A stretch of DNA of 64,000 nt, taken from Microbacterium limosum (lineage in GTDB: Bacteria; Actinomycetota; Actinomycetes; Actinomycetales; Microbacteriaceae). This document shows positions 35,983-44,614 of this stretch, in pieces. The stretch is from NCBI RefSeq assembly GCF_036324365.1, contig NZ_CP137080.1, forward strand, positions 1,550,001-1,614,000, read 5' to 3'. The position numbers were made by a program, and so were the translations under genes. How positions within the stretch are numbered: position 1 is the first letter of the stretch; every line of letters begins with the position of its first letter. Under the pieces are notes generated by a model. The model did not search any database and was not told where the DNA came from. It worked only from the letters and a program-made list of their open reading frames with translations.

Positions 35983-37457
35983 GATGCCACCGCCAGTGCC
36001 ATGGTGCGTTCCTGGGTGGCTTCTGCGCGATCCAGGATCCCGGTGACTTTGCCGCGGGAAAGAACGACTACTCGGTGAGACAATCCCAACACCTCCGTGA
36101 GTTCAGACGAGATGACGATCACGGCAGTTCCCCGGTCGGCGAGGTCCGCGATCAACTGATAGACGGCTTCTTTGGCTCCAACGTCGATGCCGCGGGTCGG
36201 TTCGTCGAAGATGATCACTCTGGGGTTGGTCAGCAGCCATTTCGCGATGACCACCTTCTGCTGGTTGCCACCGGACAGTGTTCCTACCGGTTGGTCCGGG
36301 CGCCCCTTCAGCGCAAGCGATTGGGCAGCGTCCGCAACGATGCGGCGAATCTTCGGCCCGAGCAGCATTCCGCTGGTCAGCGCTTTCTTCATCGAGGCGC
36401 TGATGATGTTCTCGGACACGCTTTGCCCCAGAAGCAGACCCTCCTGCTTGCGGTCTTCGGGGACGAGCGCGATCCCGGCCCTGATCGCGTCGGACGGGTG
36501 GTGCAGGTTGAGTTGGGTTCCGTCGAGCTGGATCGTGCCGGACTCGGGTGGTTCGGCACCGAAGATCGCGCGCGCAATCTCGGTGCGTCCTGCCCCGACG
36601 AGGCCGGCAATGCCGAGCACCTCGCCCTCATGCACCTCGAAGCTGACGTCCCGGAATGAGCCGCTGCGGGTGATCCGGTCGACTTTCAGCACGACCTTGC
36701 CGTCGTGGGGATGCGGGTCGGGGAACACTCGATCGATGGGTCGATCCACCATGGCCTCGACGAGGACATCCGGGTCGACCCTGGCTGTGTCGAAGTCTCG
36801 GACCCTGCGGCTGTCGCGCATCACGACGATGCGACTGCCGATGCGGGCGATCTCTTCGAGTCTGTGCGAGATGAAGACGAACCCGACTCCCTCCGCGGCT
36901 AGTTGGTCGACCACGGTGAACAGCTGCTCGGCGTCGTCGTACCCCAACGCGGCTGTGGGCTCGTCGAGGAGGAGGAATCGTGCGTTCAGTGCAAGCGCCT
37001 TCGCGATCTCCACCTTCTGCAACCCCGCGACGGAGAGCGCGCTGACCGGCAGGTCGGGATCGAAATTCGCCCCGAGTCGCGCGAGGTGCTTCTGGGCTTC
37101 TTCCCGCATGAACTTCATGTCCACGCGCCCGTTGCGCACCGGCTGTCGTCCCAGGAACACGTTCTCCGCGATCGACAGGTGCGGAATCAGGTTTGTTTCC
37201 TGGTGGATGAGACCGACGCCCGCGTCGATCGCTGCCGCAGGCGTAGCAGGGGCATAGATCTCACCGGCGATCGACATTTCGCCCCCGTCCGGGTGGACGA
37301 CACCGGACAGCATCTTCGCGACGGTGGACTTTCCGGCGCCGTTCTCACCGAGGAGACAGAGCACCTCACCGGGCCGGACTTCGATGTCGACGTCGCGGAC
37401 GACGGTGACGCCGCCGAAGGACTTTGTGAGCCCTTTCGCGGTCAACGCTGCGCTCAT
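35979..37457 (-). CDS. Sugar ABC importer, double ATPase (RbsA-like)
   Basis: 492 residues from ATG 37457, chosen for its ATGA overlap with the aldehyde dehydrogenase stop. First ATPase half: Walker A GENGAGKSTVAKML, signature-like LSVAGLQKVEIAKAL and Walker B FLLLDEPTAALGY. Second half: degenerate Walker A GLVGAGRTEIARAIFG, signature LSGGNQQKVVIAKWL and Walker B VIIFDEPTRGIDVGAK. This is the normal RbsA/MglA arrangement, in which only one site hydrolyses ATP efficiently. Confidence 0.94.
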   Translation of the reverse strand: MSAALTAKGLTKSFGGVTVVRDVDIEVRPGEVLCLLGENGAGKSTVAKMLSGVVHPDGGEMSIAGEIYAPATPAAAIDAGVGLIHQETNLIPHLSIAENVFLGRQPVRNGRVDMKFMREEAQKHLARLGANFDPDLPVSALSVAGLQKVEIAKALALNARFLLLDEPTAALGYDDAEQLFTVVDQLAAEGVGFVFISHRLEEIARIGSRIVVMRDSRRVRDFDTARVDPDVLVEAMVDRPIDRVFPDPHPHDGKVVLKVDRITRSGSFRDVSFEVHEGEVLGIAGLVGAGRTEIARAIFGAEPPESGTIQLDGTQLNLHHPSDAIRAGIALVPEDRKQEGLLLGQSVSENIISASMKKALTSGMLLGPKIRRIVADAAQSLALKGRPDQPVGTLSGGNQQKVVIAKWLLTNPRVIIFDEPTRGIDVGAKEAVYQLIADLADRGTAVIVISSELTEVLGLSHRVVVLSRGKVTGILDRAEATQERTMALAVAS

Positions 37458-38908
37458 GACTCGCTCCATGCCGCGTACACGGTCTTCTTCCGTCGGTACA
37501 GCTCTAGTCCGTGGACGCCGTCGTCGCCGCCCAGGCCGCTCTCACCCCAGCCGCCGTGGAACCCGTTCACTTCCTCAGGGCCCCCACGATTGATGAACAC
37601 CTCGCCGCTGCGCAGTGCATGCGACATCCGCATCGCGCGGGAGAAGTTCTCGGTGTACAGGTACGAACTCAGGCCGAAGGTCGTGTCGTTGGCCAACGCC
37701 ACAACCTCGTCTTCGGAGTCGAACGCGACGACTGGAAGGACAGGCCCGAACACTTCTTCGCGGATGACCGGCGAATCGGGTGCGACGTCGGTGAGGAGCG
37801 TGGGACGGTACCAGTAGCCTCGCTCGAAGCCGCTACCCTGGGGGCGCTCCCCACCGGCGAGCACGCGTGCGCCAGCGTCGACAGCAGCGCCGACGATTCG
37901 TTCGACGTTCGCGAGCTCACTGCCGGACGCCTTCGGACCCACTTGGGTCGTCTCCTCGAGCGGGTCCCCGAGGACGATGTGTTCCATCCGCGCGGCGACG
38001 AGGTCGGTGAACTCGGTGAACACCGACCGCTCAATGTAGGTTCGCTCGTTCGCGACGCACGCCTGCCCGTTGTTGAGCATGCGGGTCGCTACCGCGGCCT
38101 CAGCAGCCGCGTCCAGGTCGGCGTCGGCGAACACGATGAACGGCGCCTTCCCTCCGAGTTCGAGGGACACCGGGATGATTCGGTCGGCCGCATTGTGGAG
38201 GATCGACCGTCCTGCGCGTACGCTGCCGGTCATCGTGACGAACCCGATGTTGGGGTTGCGCACCAGCGCGGAACCGATGATGGAACCGCGACCGGGCAGT
38301 ACTGAGACGATCCCGGCTGGTACGCCTGCTTCGATTGCGAGTTCCGCGATCGCCAGCGCCGACAGCGGCGTGATCTCGGCCGGCTTGAGCACGATCGCGT
38401 TGCCTGTGACGACGGCCGGCGCGAGCTTGCGGGTGGTCAGAGCCATCGGGAAGTTCCACGGGATGATGCCCGCGACAACACCGATCGGCTCCCGTCGCAA
38501 CCACAGCTCCTGGGACGGGGCGGACGTCGGAAGCACCTCGCCGCCCTGCGTGGTGATGATGCCCGCGAAGAAGCGGCAGAACCCCGCGGCAGCGCTCACT
38601 TCCCCTCGCGCTTCACGAACAGGTTTGCCCAATTCAGTCACGAGAATCCCGGCGAGGCGCTCACTGTCCCGTTCGATGAGCGATGCCAGACGGTGCAGCA
38701 CACCGGCGCGGTCTGCTGCGGGCACCTTCGCCCAGTCCTTCTGCGCACGGGCAGCCTCCGTCACGGCGACTTCTACGTCGTCTTCACTCGCAGTCGAGAC
38801 CCGCGCGATGATCTCCTCTGTGGAGGGGTTCTCGACCTCGTCGTACGCGCCGGCCGATCCCTCGACCCAGCGCCCCGCAAGCAAGAGCGGCGTGATCGTG
38901 TCAGACAT
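37454..38908 (-). CDS. NAD(P)-dependent aldehyde dehydrogenase
   Basis: 484 residues. Catalytic Cys in NNGQACVANERTYIE and general base Glu in SLELGGKAPFIVFADADLD. The cofactor loop is IIPWNFPMALTTRKLAPAVV and KPAEITPLSALAIAELA. The pattern is closest to the lactaldehyde/glycolaldehyde dehydrogenase group of small hydroxyaldehyde oxidisers. It probably oxidises the aldehyde made by the adjacent GMC dehydrogenase. The start lies eight bases inside the end of that gene. Confidence 0.92.
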   Translation of the reverse strand: MSDTITPLLLAGRWVEGSAGAYDEVENPSTEEIIARVSTASEDDVEVAVTEAARAQKDWAKVPAADRAGVLHRLASLIERDSERLAGILVTELGKPVREARGEVSAAAGFCRFFAGIITTQGGEVLPTSAPSQELWLRREPIGVVAGIIPWNFPMALTTRKLAPAVVTGNAIVLKPAEITPLSALAIAELAIEAGVPAGIVSVLPGRGSIIGSALVRNPNIGFVTMTGSVRAGRSILHNAADRIIPVSLELGGKAPFIVFADADLDAAAEAAVATRMLNNGQACVANERTYIERSVFTEFTDLVAARMEHIVLGDPLEETTQVGPKASGSELANVERIVGAAVDAGARVLAGGERPQGSGFERGYWYRPTLLTDVAPDSPVIREEVFGPVLPVVAFDSEDEVVALANDTTFGLSSYLYTENFSRAMRMSHALRSGEVFINRGGPEEVNGFHGGWGESGLGGDDGVHGLELYRRKKTVYAAWSES

Positions 38909-40580
38909 TGACCGTGACCTTCCTGTGGTCGAGTTCCGGCGCGTCCGCGTTCGCGGGCGTGACCTTCTGCGATCGGATGTGCGCGCCGTTGGCGATGATG
39001 TACTCGGCGGCGCGCACGGCGAGTGCGCCGATCGTGGGGGTCGGGTTCACTGCGGCGCCCGTGGTGAGGCTGGAACCGTCCACGACGAACAGGTTCGGCA
39101 CCTCCCACGTCTGGTTCCACTTGTTCGTGGTGGAGTCCTCTGGGCTGTTGCCCATCCGGGCAGTCCCCATGAGATGCCAGCCCGGGTTCACGTTTTGGTG
39201 GCCTGTCGACCGCACCCGTGACGCGCCGGCTGCCGCCGCGACCTGCTCGAGGCGCTCGACCCCGTAGTTGGTGAGGAGGATGTCGTTCTCGTGCGGCGTG
39301 AAGTCGACGGTGAGTCCGGGAAGCCCCGACGAGTCAGTGATCGAGGTGTCCAGACGCACCCTGTTGTCATAGACCGGGAGGTCTTCGGCGAGCACGTACA
39401 CCAGCATCTGGTTGCCGAAGTCGTCGTCGAACCTGCTGTGGTGCCCGGCACCCCATCGGATCGGCTCGCGGGTGTGGGATCCCGTCGCCGTGAATGCGGC
39501 CCCGTAGGAGCGGCCCACCTGCATCGTGAATCCGTTGACGAACGGCTTCGTGGGGTCAGTGTCGTAGAACTCCTGCGAGTAGAACGGTGCGCCGAAGGAT
39601 GCCTTGTACCCTTCGATCGGCTCGTCGAACCACACGTCGCAGTTGGCGTAGCTGTGATGCATGAGGTGGCGGCCGACGAGGTCGTTGCCGTTTGCGAGGC
39701 CGTTTGAGAAGCCCTTCTGCTCCGACATCAGCAGGATGCGGGGTGTTCCGAGGCCGCTCGCGGAAAGGACGACCATGTCCGCCGAGACGTAGTGCCGCTG
39801 ACCGGTGGCGAGGTCGATGTAGACCGCTCCGGTGGCTCGGCCGTTCTCGACCTCGATCTTCTCCACGCGAGCACCCGTGCGCAGATCGACCCCGTTGCGG
39901 AGCGCCTTCGGCCAGTACGCGTCGTGTACACCTCCGAGCGAACCGCGAGGGCAGCCTGAGAGGCAGCCGCCGCACTCGTTGCAGCCGAGACGGCCATCCT
40001 TGGCCTGTGTGATGATCGCGTTATCGGAAGGCCACCAGTGCCATCCGAGGGCGTCAAAGCCCTCCGACAGGCGCAGACCGAGCTTGCCCGGCCGGGTCGT
40101 GGGTTGACGCGGCGCGTTCGGGCGCGCCGGGTACGCGGGATCGCCGGGAACGCCCGAGATCCCCATCTCGGCGTCATTGATGTCGTAGAAGGGTGCGAGC
40201 TCTTCGTACGAGATCGGCCAGTCGATGGTGCCTTCGAGTCCATGCTCGGTGCCCTTGCGGAAGTCGACGGGCTTGTACCTCGGCCAGTGACCGCCGTAGC
40301 AGACCGTGCTGCCACCTACGGCGTTGAACAGGTACGGGCGGATGTGACCGTTGACCGGGTAGTCCTCGGGAAGCTGGCGGTCATTCGGGCTGTACGACCA
40401 CCCGCGGAGCTTCTCGAGCTCCCAGGTGTTGAGCTCATGGGAGTAGTCCACGCTGGGGTCGAGCCATCCGCCCTGCTCAAGGCAGACGACGCGAACCCCG
40501 GCGTCGGAGAGGCGCTTGGCGACCGCTCCGCCACCCATTCCGGACCCGATGACGAGGACGTCGAAGTGGTCAGTGGTCAT
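38901..40580 (-). CDS. GMC-type flavin dehydrogenase (gluconate 2-dehydrogenase large-subunit-like)
   Basis: 559 residues. FAD-binding VLVIGSGMGGGAVAKRLSDAG at the N-terminus; AVGGSTVCYGGHWPRY; C-terminal catalytic His region GWHLMGTARMGNSPE and NPTPTIGALAVRAAEYII. A cysteine-rich block CNECGGCLSGCPRG near residue 200 resembles the iron-sulfur-binding cysteines of gluconate and fructose dehydrogenase large subunits. No signal peptide is seen in it. It oxidises an alcohol group of a sugar or polyol, with its small subunit encoded immediately upstream. The usual cytochrome c subunit is missing. Confidence 0.9.
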   Translation of the reverse strand: MTTDHFDVLVIGSGMGGGAVAKRLSDAGVRVVCLEQGGWLDPSVDYSHELNTWELEKLRGWSYSPNDRQLPEDYPVNGHIRPYLFNAVGGSTVCYGGHWPRYKPVDFRKGTEHGLEGTIDWPISYEELAPFYDINDAEMGISGVPGDPAYPARPNAPRQPTTRPGKLGLRLSEGFDALGWHWWPSDNAIITQAKDGRLGCNECGGCLSGCPRGSLGGVHDAYWPKALRNGVDLRTGARVEKIEVENGRATGAVYIDLATGQRHYVSADMVVLSASGLGTPRILLMSEQKGFSNGLANGNDLVGRHLMHHSYANCDVWFDEPIEGYKASFGAPFYSQEFYDTDPTKPFVNGFTMQVGRSYGAAFTATGSHTREPIRWGAGHHSRFDDDFGNQMLVYVLAEDLPVYDNRVRLDTSITDSSGLPGLTVDFTPHENDILLTNYGVERLEQVAAAAGASRVRSTGHQNVNPGWHLMGTARMGNSPEDSTTNKWNQTWEVPNLFVVDGSSLTTGAAVNPTPTIGALAVRAAEYIIANGAHIRSQKVTPANADAPELDHRKVTVNV

Positions 40581-41161
40581 GCGCCTGCCTTCCGTGCCTG
40601 CGGCGCGCGGAGCACCGCGTTCGTGGGGATGAACGTGCCGCGATCGGGTGATGGGCGGCGCGTGCCCCAGTTCTCTAGGACCGCGTCATAGCCGATCGGC
40701 TGCGGGCGACCGTGGAAGTCCTTGCCGTATCTCGTGCGCTGGCGGATGAGTTCCACCACATCGGAGTGGCCGTAGTACACGTAGTAGACGAAGTCGAGAA
40801 CGCGACGGAACGTGGTCGCATCTTCATCCTCGAAGTTGGACACCGCGGCCACCCGCTCAGCCGGCGCGAGGTCGGCCAGGCCTGGCACACGCTCGTCGAG
40901 CAGCGCGAAGAACTCGCTGACCCGGAAGTTCGGGTACAGGGAGAGATCAGCGTCATCGGGCACGAGGTACTGAGCCGCGAGCTCAGCGAGCGAGAGCTCA
41001 TCGGCGGGAGGCCAGCCGTCCTCGGCGGGGATGAACGTGTCGACGAGCGCATTGAACGAGTCGCTCTGCGTCCTGGTGAGCGGCCTCGCGGAGGCGTACC
41101 CGCCGTGCATCATGCGGCTACCCGAACGGGCGGCGCTGCTGCGTTCAGAATTGGAGAGCAT
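40577..41161 (-). CDS. Gluconate 2-dehydrogenase subunit 3-like small subunit
   Basis: 194 residues with the family blocks SFNALVDTFIPAEDGWPPADEL, FRVSEFFALLDERVPGLADL and RRVLDFVYYVYYGHSDVVELI. It partners the GMC large subunit and starts the coupled pair: its stop overlaps the next ATG (ATGA). In relatives this subunit carries the twin-arginine signal for export. Here the N-terminus (MLSNSERSSAARSGSRMMHGG) has no clear RR motif or hydrophobic core, so export is doubtful. Confidence 0.83.
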   Translation of the reverse strand: MLSNSERSSAARSGSRMMHGGYASARPLTRTQSDSFNALVDTFIPAEDGWPPADELSLAELAAQYLVPDDADLSLYPNFRVSEFFALLDERVPGLADLAPAERVAAVSNFEDEDATTFRRVLDFVYYVYYGHSDVVELIRQRTRYGKDFHGRPQPIGYDAVLENWGTRRPSPDRGTFIPTNAVLRAPQARKAGA

Positions 41162-41204
41162 CAGTGAACCTTCTTTGGATCGTTGATAGTCGGGACTTGC
41201 GAGC

Positions 41205-42566
41205 CTACGAACTAGCGGTGAGATGCTCCGCCCGGAACTCGTTCTCCAACTCCCGTCGGACCTTCACAGCGAGGAGCGTCTCGTCCGCGTCGACGTCGTC
41301 CCACGACACCGCGCGGTCCTTCGGGACGTCGCGAATGAGCTTCGCCCCATGGGCGAGACCCAACGGCAGCGCATTGTGGGCCAAGGACATCTCGGCCGGC
41401 GCCAGCTTGCCGTATACGGTGAACCCGCCCTCACCATCGAGCGTGTCGCCAGCGCGAAGGTCAGTTTTGGCGGTGGACACGACATCTCCACGGAACCCGG
41501 TCGGAGAACCGGTCGGCTCGCCGCGCAGCACAGCCGACGCGATCGACACCGGCAGTTCCAGCCCGATCATGTGGTACGGGCGGTACAGCGCGCCGTAGCG
41601 GCCGCTGTCGTCAGTACGAACCCCGTACTCCGCGAAGCACTGGACCGCGTAGTCGGTACGAGCCTCGAACGTCACATACACACCCCACCGGAGATCGCGG
41701 TAGACCTCGCTGCCGTCGCGGTTGAGGCTTGAGATGAGCTCTACAGTCCCGCGGCGTGTCAGCGTGCCGCCACGCTCACGCTCCTTCAACAGCTGCGGCA
41801 AGTCATCCACTCCCACCGGGGTGAACTGCAGGCCCTCATCCTGCGGAATGAGGCCCGTTCCGTTGGCGACCGCCGCCATCTCGATGGCGGACTTGGTTCC
41901 ATCCAGGAACGAGTTGAACATCTTCGGGTTGAAGTCGCCGGTGGCGAGCTGTTCCTGGGTGAATCCGTAGTAGTCCCACACCGTATCCGGGGTGGAGTAG
42001 TGATACTCGGGCAGATACTTCGTGCCTTTGCCCGCAGCGACCACATCGAATCCGACAGTGCGGCACCAATCGACGAGCTCGGAGATCAGCGCGGGCTGGT
42101 CCCCGTAGGCCATGGAGTAGACCACGCCCGCGGCCTGGGCGCGACGCTGCAGGATCGGGCCGACCATGCAGTCAGCCTCAACATTGACCATGACGATGTG
42201 CTTGCCGTTGTCGATCGCCCGGAGTGCGTGGTAGGTCCCGATGATCGGGTTCCCCGTGATCTCGAGAATGACCTCGATCTCCGGCAGTTCCAGGAGCGAG
42301 TCCGCACTGTCGGTGACGTGCGTGCCACCCGAGGAGAGTGCCTGCTGCAGGCTGGTCGCGGCGTAGCGTTCCGCAGGCCAACCTGTGCGCTTGAGCGCAT
42401 CCATTGCCTTCGGCACATTGATGTCGGCCACGGCGACCACATGCAGGCTCGGAAGATTCACGGCCTGGGTGAGGAACATCGACGCGAACTTGCCAGCACC
42501 GATGACGCCGACACGGATCGGGCCGGCCTCTTCAGCGCGACGCTGCATAAGCGAATAGAGATTCAT
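41205..42566 (-). CDS. NAD(P)-binding oxidoreductase with C-terminal SAF domain
   Basis: 453 residues. Rossmann start RVGVIGAGKFASMFLTQAV, then EIEVILEITGNPIIGTYHAL and HIVMVNVEADCMVGPIL, like homoserine dehydrogenase-type NAD domains. A middle domain has YGDQPALISELVDWCRTVGF. The last 90 residues (TDLRAGDTLDGEGGFTVYGKLAPA) are a SAF-type domain, also found in sialic acid synthases and antifreeze proteins. The substrate is unknown; in this operon it may oxidise or reduce the acid sugar before the kinase acts. It is the first gene of the operon. Confidence 0.8.
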   Translation of the reverse strand: MNLYSLMQRRAEEAGPIRVGVIGAGKFASMFLTQAVNLPSLHVVAVADINVPKAMDALKRTGWPAERYAATSLQQALSSGGTHVTDSADSLLELPEIEVILEITGNPIIGTYHALRAIDNGKHIVMVNVEADCMVGPILQRRAQAAGVVYSMAYGDQPALISELVDWCRTVGFDVVAAGKGTKYLPEYHYSTPDTVWDYYGFTQEQLATGDFNPKMFNSFLDGTKSAIEMAAVANGTGLIPQDEGLQFTPVGVDDLPQLLKERERGGTLTRRGTVELISSLNRDGSEVYRDLRWGVYVTFEARTDYAVQCFAEYGVRTDDSGRYGALYRPYHMIGLELPVSIASAVLRGEPTGSPTGFRGDVVSTAKTDLRAGDTLDGEGGFTVYGKLAPAEMSLAHNALPLGLAHGAKLIRDVPKDRAVSWDDVDADETLLAVKVRRELENEFRAEHLTASS

Positions 42567-42604
42567 ACGTGGTCCACTCCGGTGTGTTCGGCAACAATCT
42601 GCGT

Positions 42605-42621
42605 TGATGGTCTGACCATCA
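42605..42621. promoter_or_regulatory. FadR-like operator palindrome
   Basis: TGATGGTC-T-GACCATCA is a perfect 17-bp palindrome with the FadR-subgroup core TGGTNNGACCA. It starts at the -10 element and covers the expected transcription start, so a bound GntR protein would block initiation. Related TGGTCCA half-sites occur at 42570-42576 (beside the start codon) and 42628-42634 (in the promoter spacer). Confidence 0.72.
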
Positions 42622-42648
42622 GATTAGTGGACCAGGCAGAGATGTCAA
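42621..42648 (-). promoter_or_regulatory. Predicted sigma-70-type promoter of the catabolic operon
   Basis: On the minus strand TTGACA (42648-42643) and TAATCT (42626-42621) are separated by 16 bp, close to the consensus. They lie about 55 bp upstream of the first start codon. The spacer contains a TGGTCCA half-site. Confidence 0.7.
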
Positions 42649-42663
42649 CCCCTACTATTGCGT

Positions 42664-42931
42664 TCAGACGACCAAACACCTCATAGCGTCTCGCGTCCCC
42701 CGTTACTTTCTTCGCAGCCGTCTGGTGAGCATGCTGGGCGGTGACGGCCTGCCGGGCCCGGCATGATTGCTGCCCCCTGTCCTCGATGATCTGGGGGGTG
42801 TTGTCACCGGGCCTGGTTGGCGGTGTGTGATCGCTGATAGGGGCTGGACCCGAGCATGCTCGAGGCCGTTCGTAACGTGGATGCCGAGACGCACCGCCTG
42901 CGGACGCCGTCGCGAGCGAACGGGAGGCAAC
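42664..42931 (+). ncRNA. Left-end non-coding region of the IS110 element, candidate bridge RNA
   Basis: About 268 bp between the operon promoter and the transposase start hold no gene. In IS110 elements this left-end region encodes a structured bridge RNA that guides target choice. Here I see a perfect 14-bp palindrome TGCCGGGCCCGGCA (42750-42763) and further GC-rich complementary stretches nearby. The RNA limits are not determined, and the call rests on position and family knowledge. Confidence 0.4.
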
Positions 42932-44006
42932 GTGGTCACCAGCATCGACAGATACGACGAGGTTGACGTGTTCGTCGGGCTCGACGTCGGCAAGGGCGAG
43001 CACCACGCCGTCGCCCTCGACCGGGCCGGCAAACGGCTGTTCGACAAGGCGCTGCCGAACGACGAACGTCGGCTTCGTGGAGTGCTCGACCAGCTCGCGA
43101 CACACGGCACGATCCTCCTGGTCGTGGATCACCCCGCGACGATCGGCGCACTTCCGGTCGCGGTCGCACAGGCGGTCGGCGCGCTGGTCGGGTATCTACC
43201 GGGTTTGGCGATGCGACGCATCGCTGACCTGCACCCGGGCGAGGCGAAGACCGACGCCCGCGACGCGGCGATCATCGCCGAGACCGCACGCACGATGCCC
43301 CACACACTCCGAGCGATCCAGGTCGCCGACGAGCAGGTCGCGGAGCTGTCGATGCTCTGCGGATTCGACGACGACCTCGCCGGACAGATCGTCCAGGTCT
43401 CCAACCGGATCCGCGGCCTGCTCACGCAGATCCACCCTGCGCTGGAGCGGGTGATCGGACCGCCGGCTGGATCACCCGGCGATCCTCGACCTGCTGCAGC
43501 GCTACCCGTCTCCGGCCGCGATGCGCGCCGCCGGCGAGAAGCTCGCCGCGTTGCGGCGGCAGCGGGACGAGATCGCCGTCGAGGTCGAGAAGATCGTCGA
43601 TGCTCACCCTCTTCAGCCGGTCCTGACGAGCATGCCCGGAGTCGGCGTCAGGACCGCAGCCCGGCTCCTCACCGAAGTCAGCACCGAGACCTTCCCCACC
43701 GCCGGACACCTCGCCGCCTACGCCGGCCTCGCACCCGTCACCAGACGCTCCGGCACCTCGATCCGCGGCGAGCATCCATCCCGGCGCGGGAACAAGATCC
43801 TGAAACGGACCATGTTCCTCTCCGCCTTCGCCGCGCTCCGCGACCCCGAGTCCCGCGCCTACTACGACCGCAAGATCGCCCAGGGCAAACGCCACAACCA
43901 GGCCCTCATCGCCCTCGCCAGGCGACGATCAGACGTCCTGTTCGCCATGCTCCGCGACGGCACCCTCTACCAACCACGCCTCACCGGACCAGCCTTCGCT
44001 GCTTGA
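42932..44006 (+). pseudogene. IS110-family transposase, broken by a one-base insertion
   Basis: N-terminal part from GTG 42932 (GGGAGG upstream) carries the RuvC-like acidic residues: FVGLDVGKGEHHAVALD and AKTDARDAAIIAETAR. C-terminal part has SMPGVGVRTAARLLTE, HLAAYAGLAPVTRRSGTS and the conserved RGNKILKR. After ALERVIGPP the frame breaks near 43460-43464 and continues one base later as RLDHPAILDLLQRYP. The total span of 1075 bases is one more than a multiple of three, so a single inserted base explains it. Corrected length is about 357 residues. A sequencing error is the main alternative. Confidence 0.88.
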
Positions 44007-44209
44007 CAAGAGACATAGGGGCACCCCCCGGCGCCCGGGCATGCGGATGTGAGCGGGGTACCAGGTGATGCTCACCGCATCCCCAGCGGCCAATCAGTTG
44101 CAGGTGTTCGCCGCCCTCGAGGAGCCTCCGGAACATGACGTTGACATGAAGGCCCCATAGCTTGACGACGAAGTTTCGCCGCGTGCGTCCAACGGTGCCG
44201 TAGCGAGTA

Positions 44210-44614
44210 CTATCTGGGCACCCCACCGTCCCGACGTCTGCGCATTTGGAGGTTCTCCCCGTGCGCTGCCTCGAGCGCGCGCTCAAGCCTGGTCACCTCT
44301 TCGCGGTGTGCGGCACGTTCGCGTTTGAGCTGTTGAGCGAGTTGCCGGACGGCGGCGCTCATGTGCTCTGCCGTCGTGGCCGGGACCGGTTCTCCCCGGC
44401 GTGGGCGTGGCACGCGCAGCCGCTCGATCCGGACCCGGAGGTCGGTGTGCCGGTAGAGGAAGTCGGTGGACACGCCAGCGCGTTCGGCGACCGCGACGAA
44501 GTTGATCCGGTCGTGGCGGCGTTCCATCTGATCAACCGCACGGGTCGCGCGTTCGGTCGCCTCAACGGTGCGGCGCCGCGCCGCTGCCGCGAGATGCTCG
44601 CGGGACATCGTCAC
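44210..44614 (-). CDS. tnpC: TnpC-like small protein (DUF6262 type)
   Basis: 134 residues. The N-terminal half has a helix-turn-helix look (DRINFVAVAERAGVSTDFLYRHTDLRVRIERL). The C-terminal half is a coiled coil (AVRQLAQQLKRERAAHREEV, then TRLERALEAAHGENLQ). In Tn554-like elements this third protein helps the two recombinases and affects orientation. Its ATG overlaps the TnpB stop (ATGA), which supports translation as one unit. Confidence 0.75.
   Translation of the reverse strand: MTMSREHLAAAARRRTVEATERATRAVDQMERRHDRINFVAVAERAGVSTDFLYRHTDLRVRIERLRVPRPRRGEPVPATTAEHMSAAVRQLAQQLKRERAAHREEVTRLERALEAAHGENLQMRRRRDGGVPR

Larger units (their letters stand above)
42660..44030. mobile_element. IS110-family insertion sequence (limits approximate)
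   Basis: A transposase of the IS110 type is preceded by about 200-270 bp of non-coding DNA. Downstream of it, GCTTGACAAGAGACATAGGG at 44001 onward looks like a right end. Family members lack terminal inverted repeats, so the exact limits cannot be read by eye. It sits between the catabolic operon promoter and the Tn554-like unit. Confidence 0.65.

Noticed and set aside
43440..43480. Programmed frameshift in the IS110 transposase
   Set aside because: IS110 transposases are normally made from one frame and no slippery run is present; a one-base insertion explains the break better.
44007..44209. Lost C-terminal end of the helicase beyond the Tn554-like unit
   Set aside because: Minus-strand frames here show no sequence that reads as a helicase end; the missing part was not found by eye.
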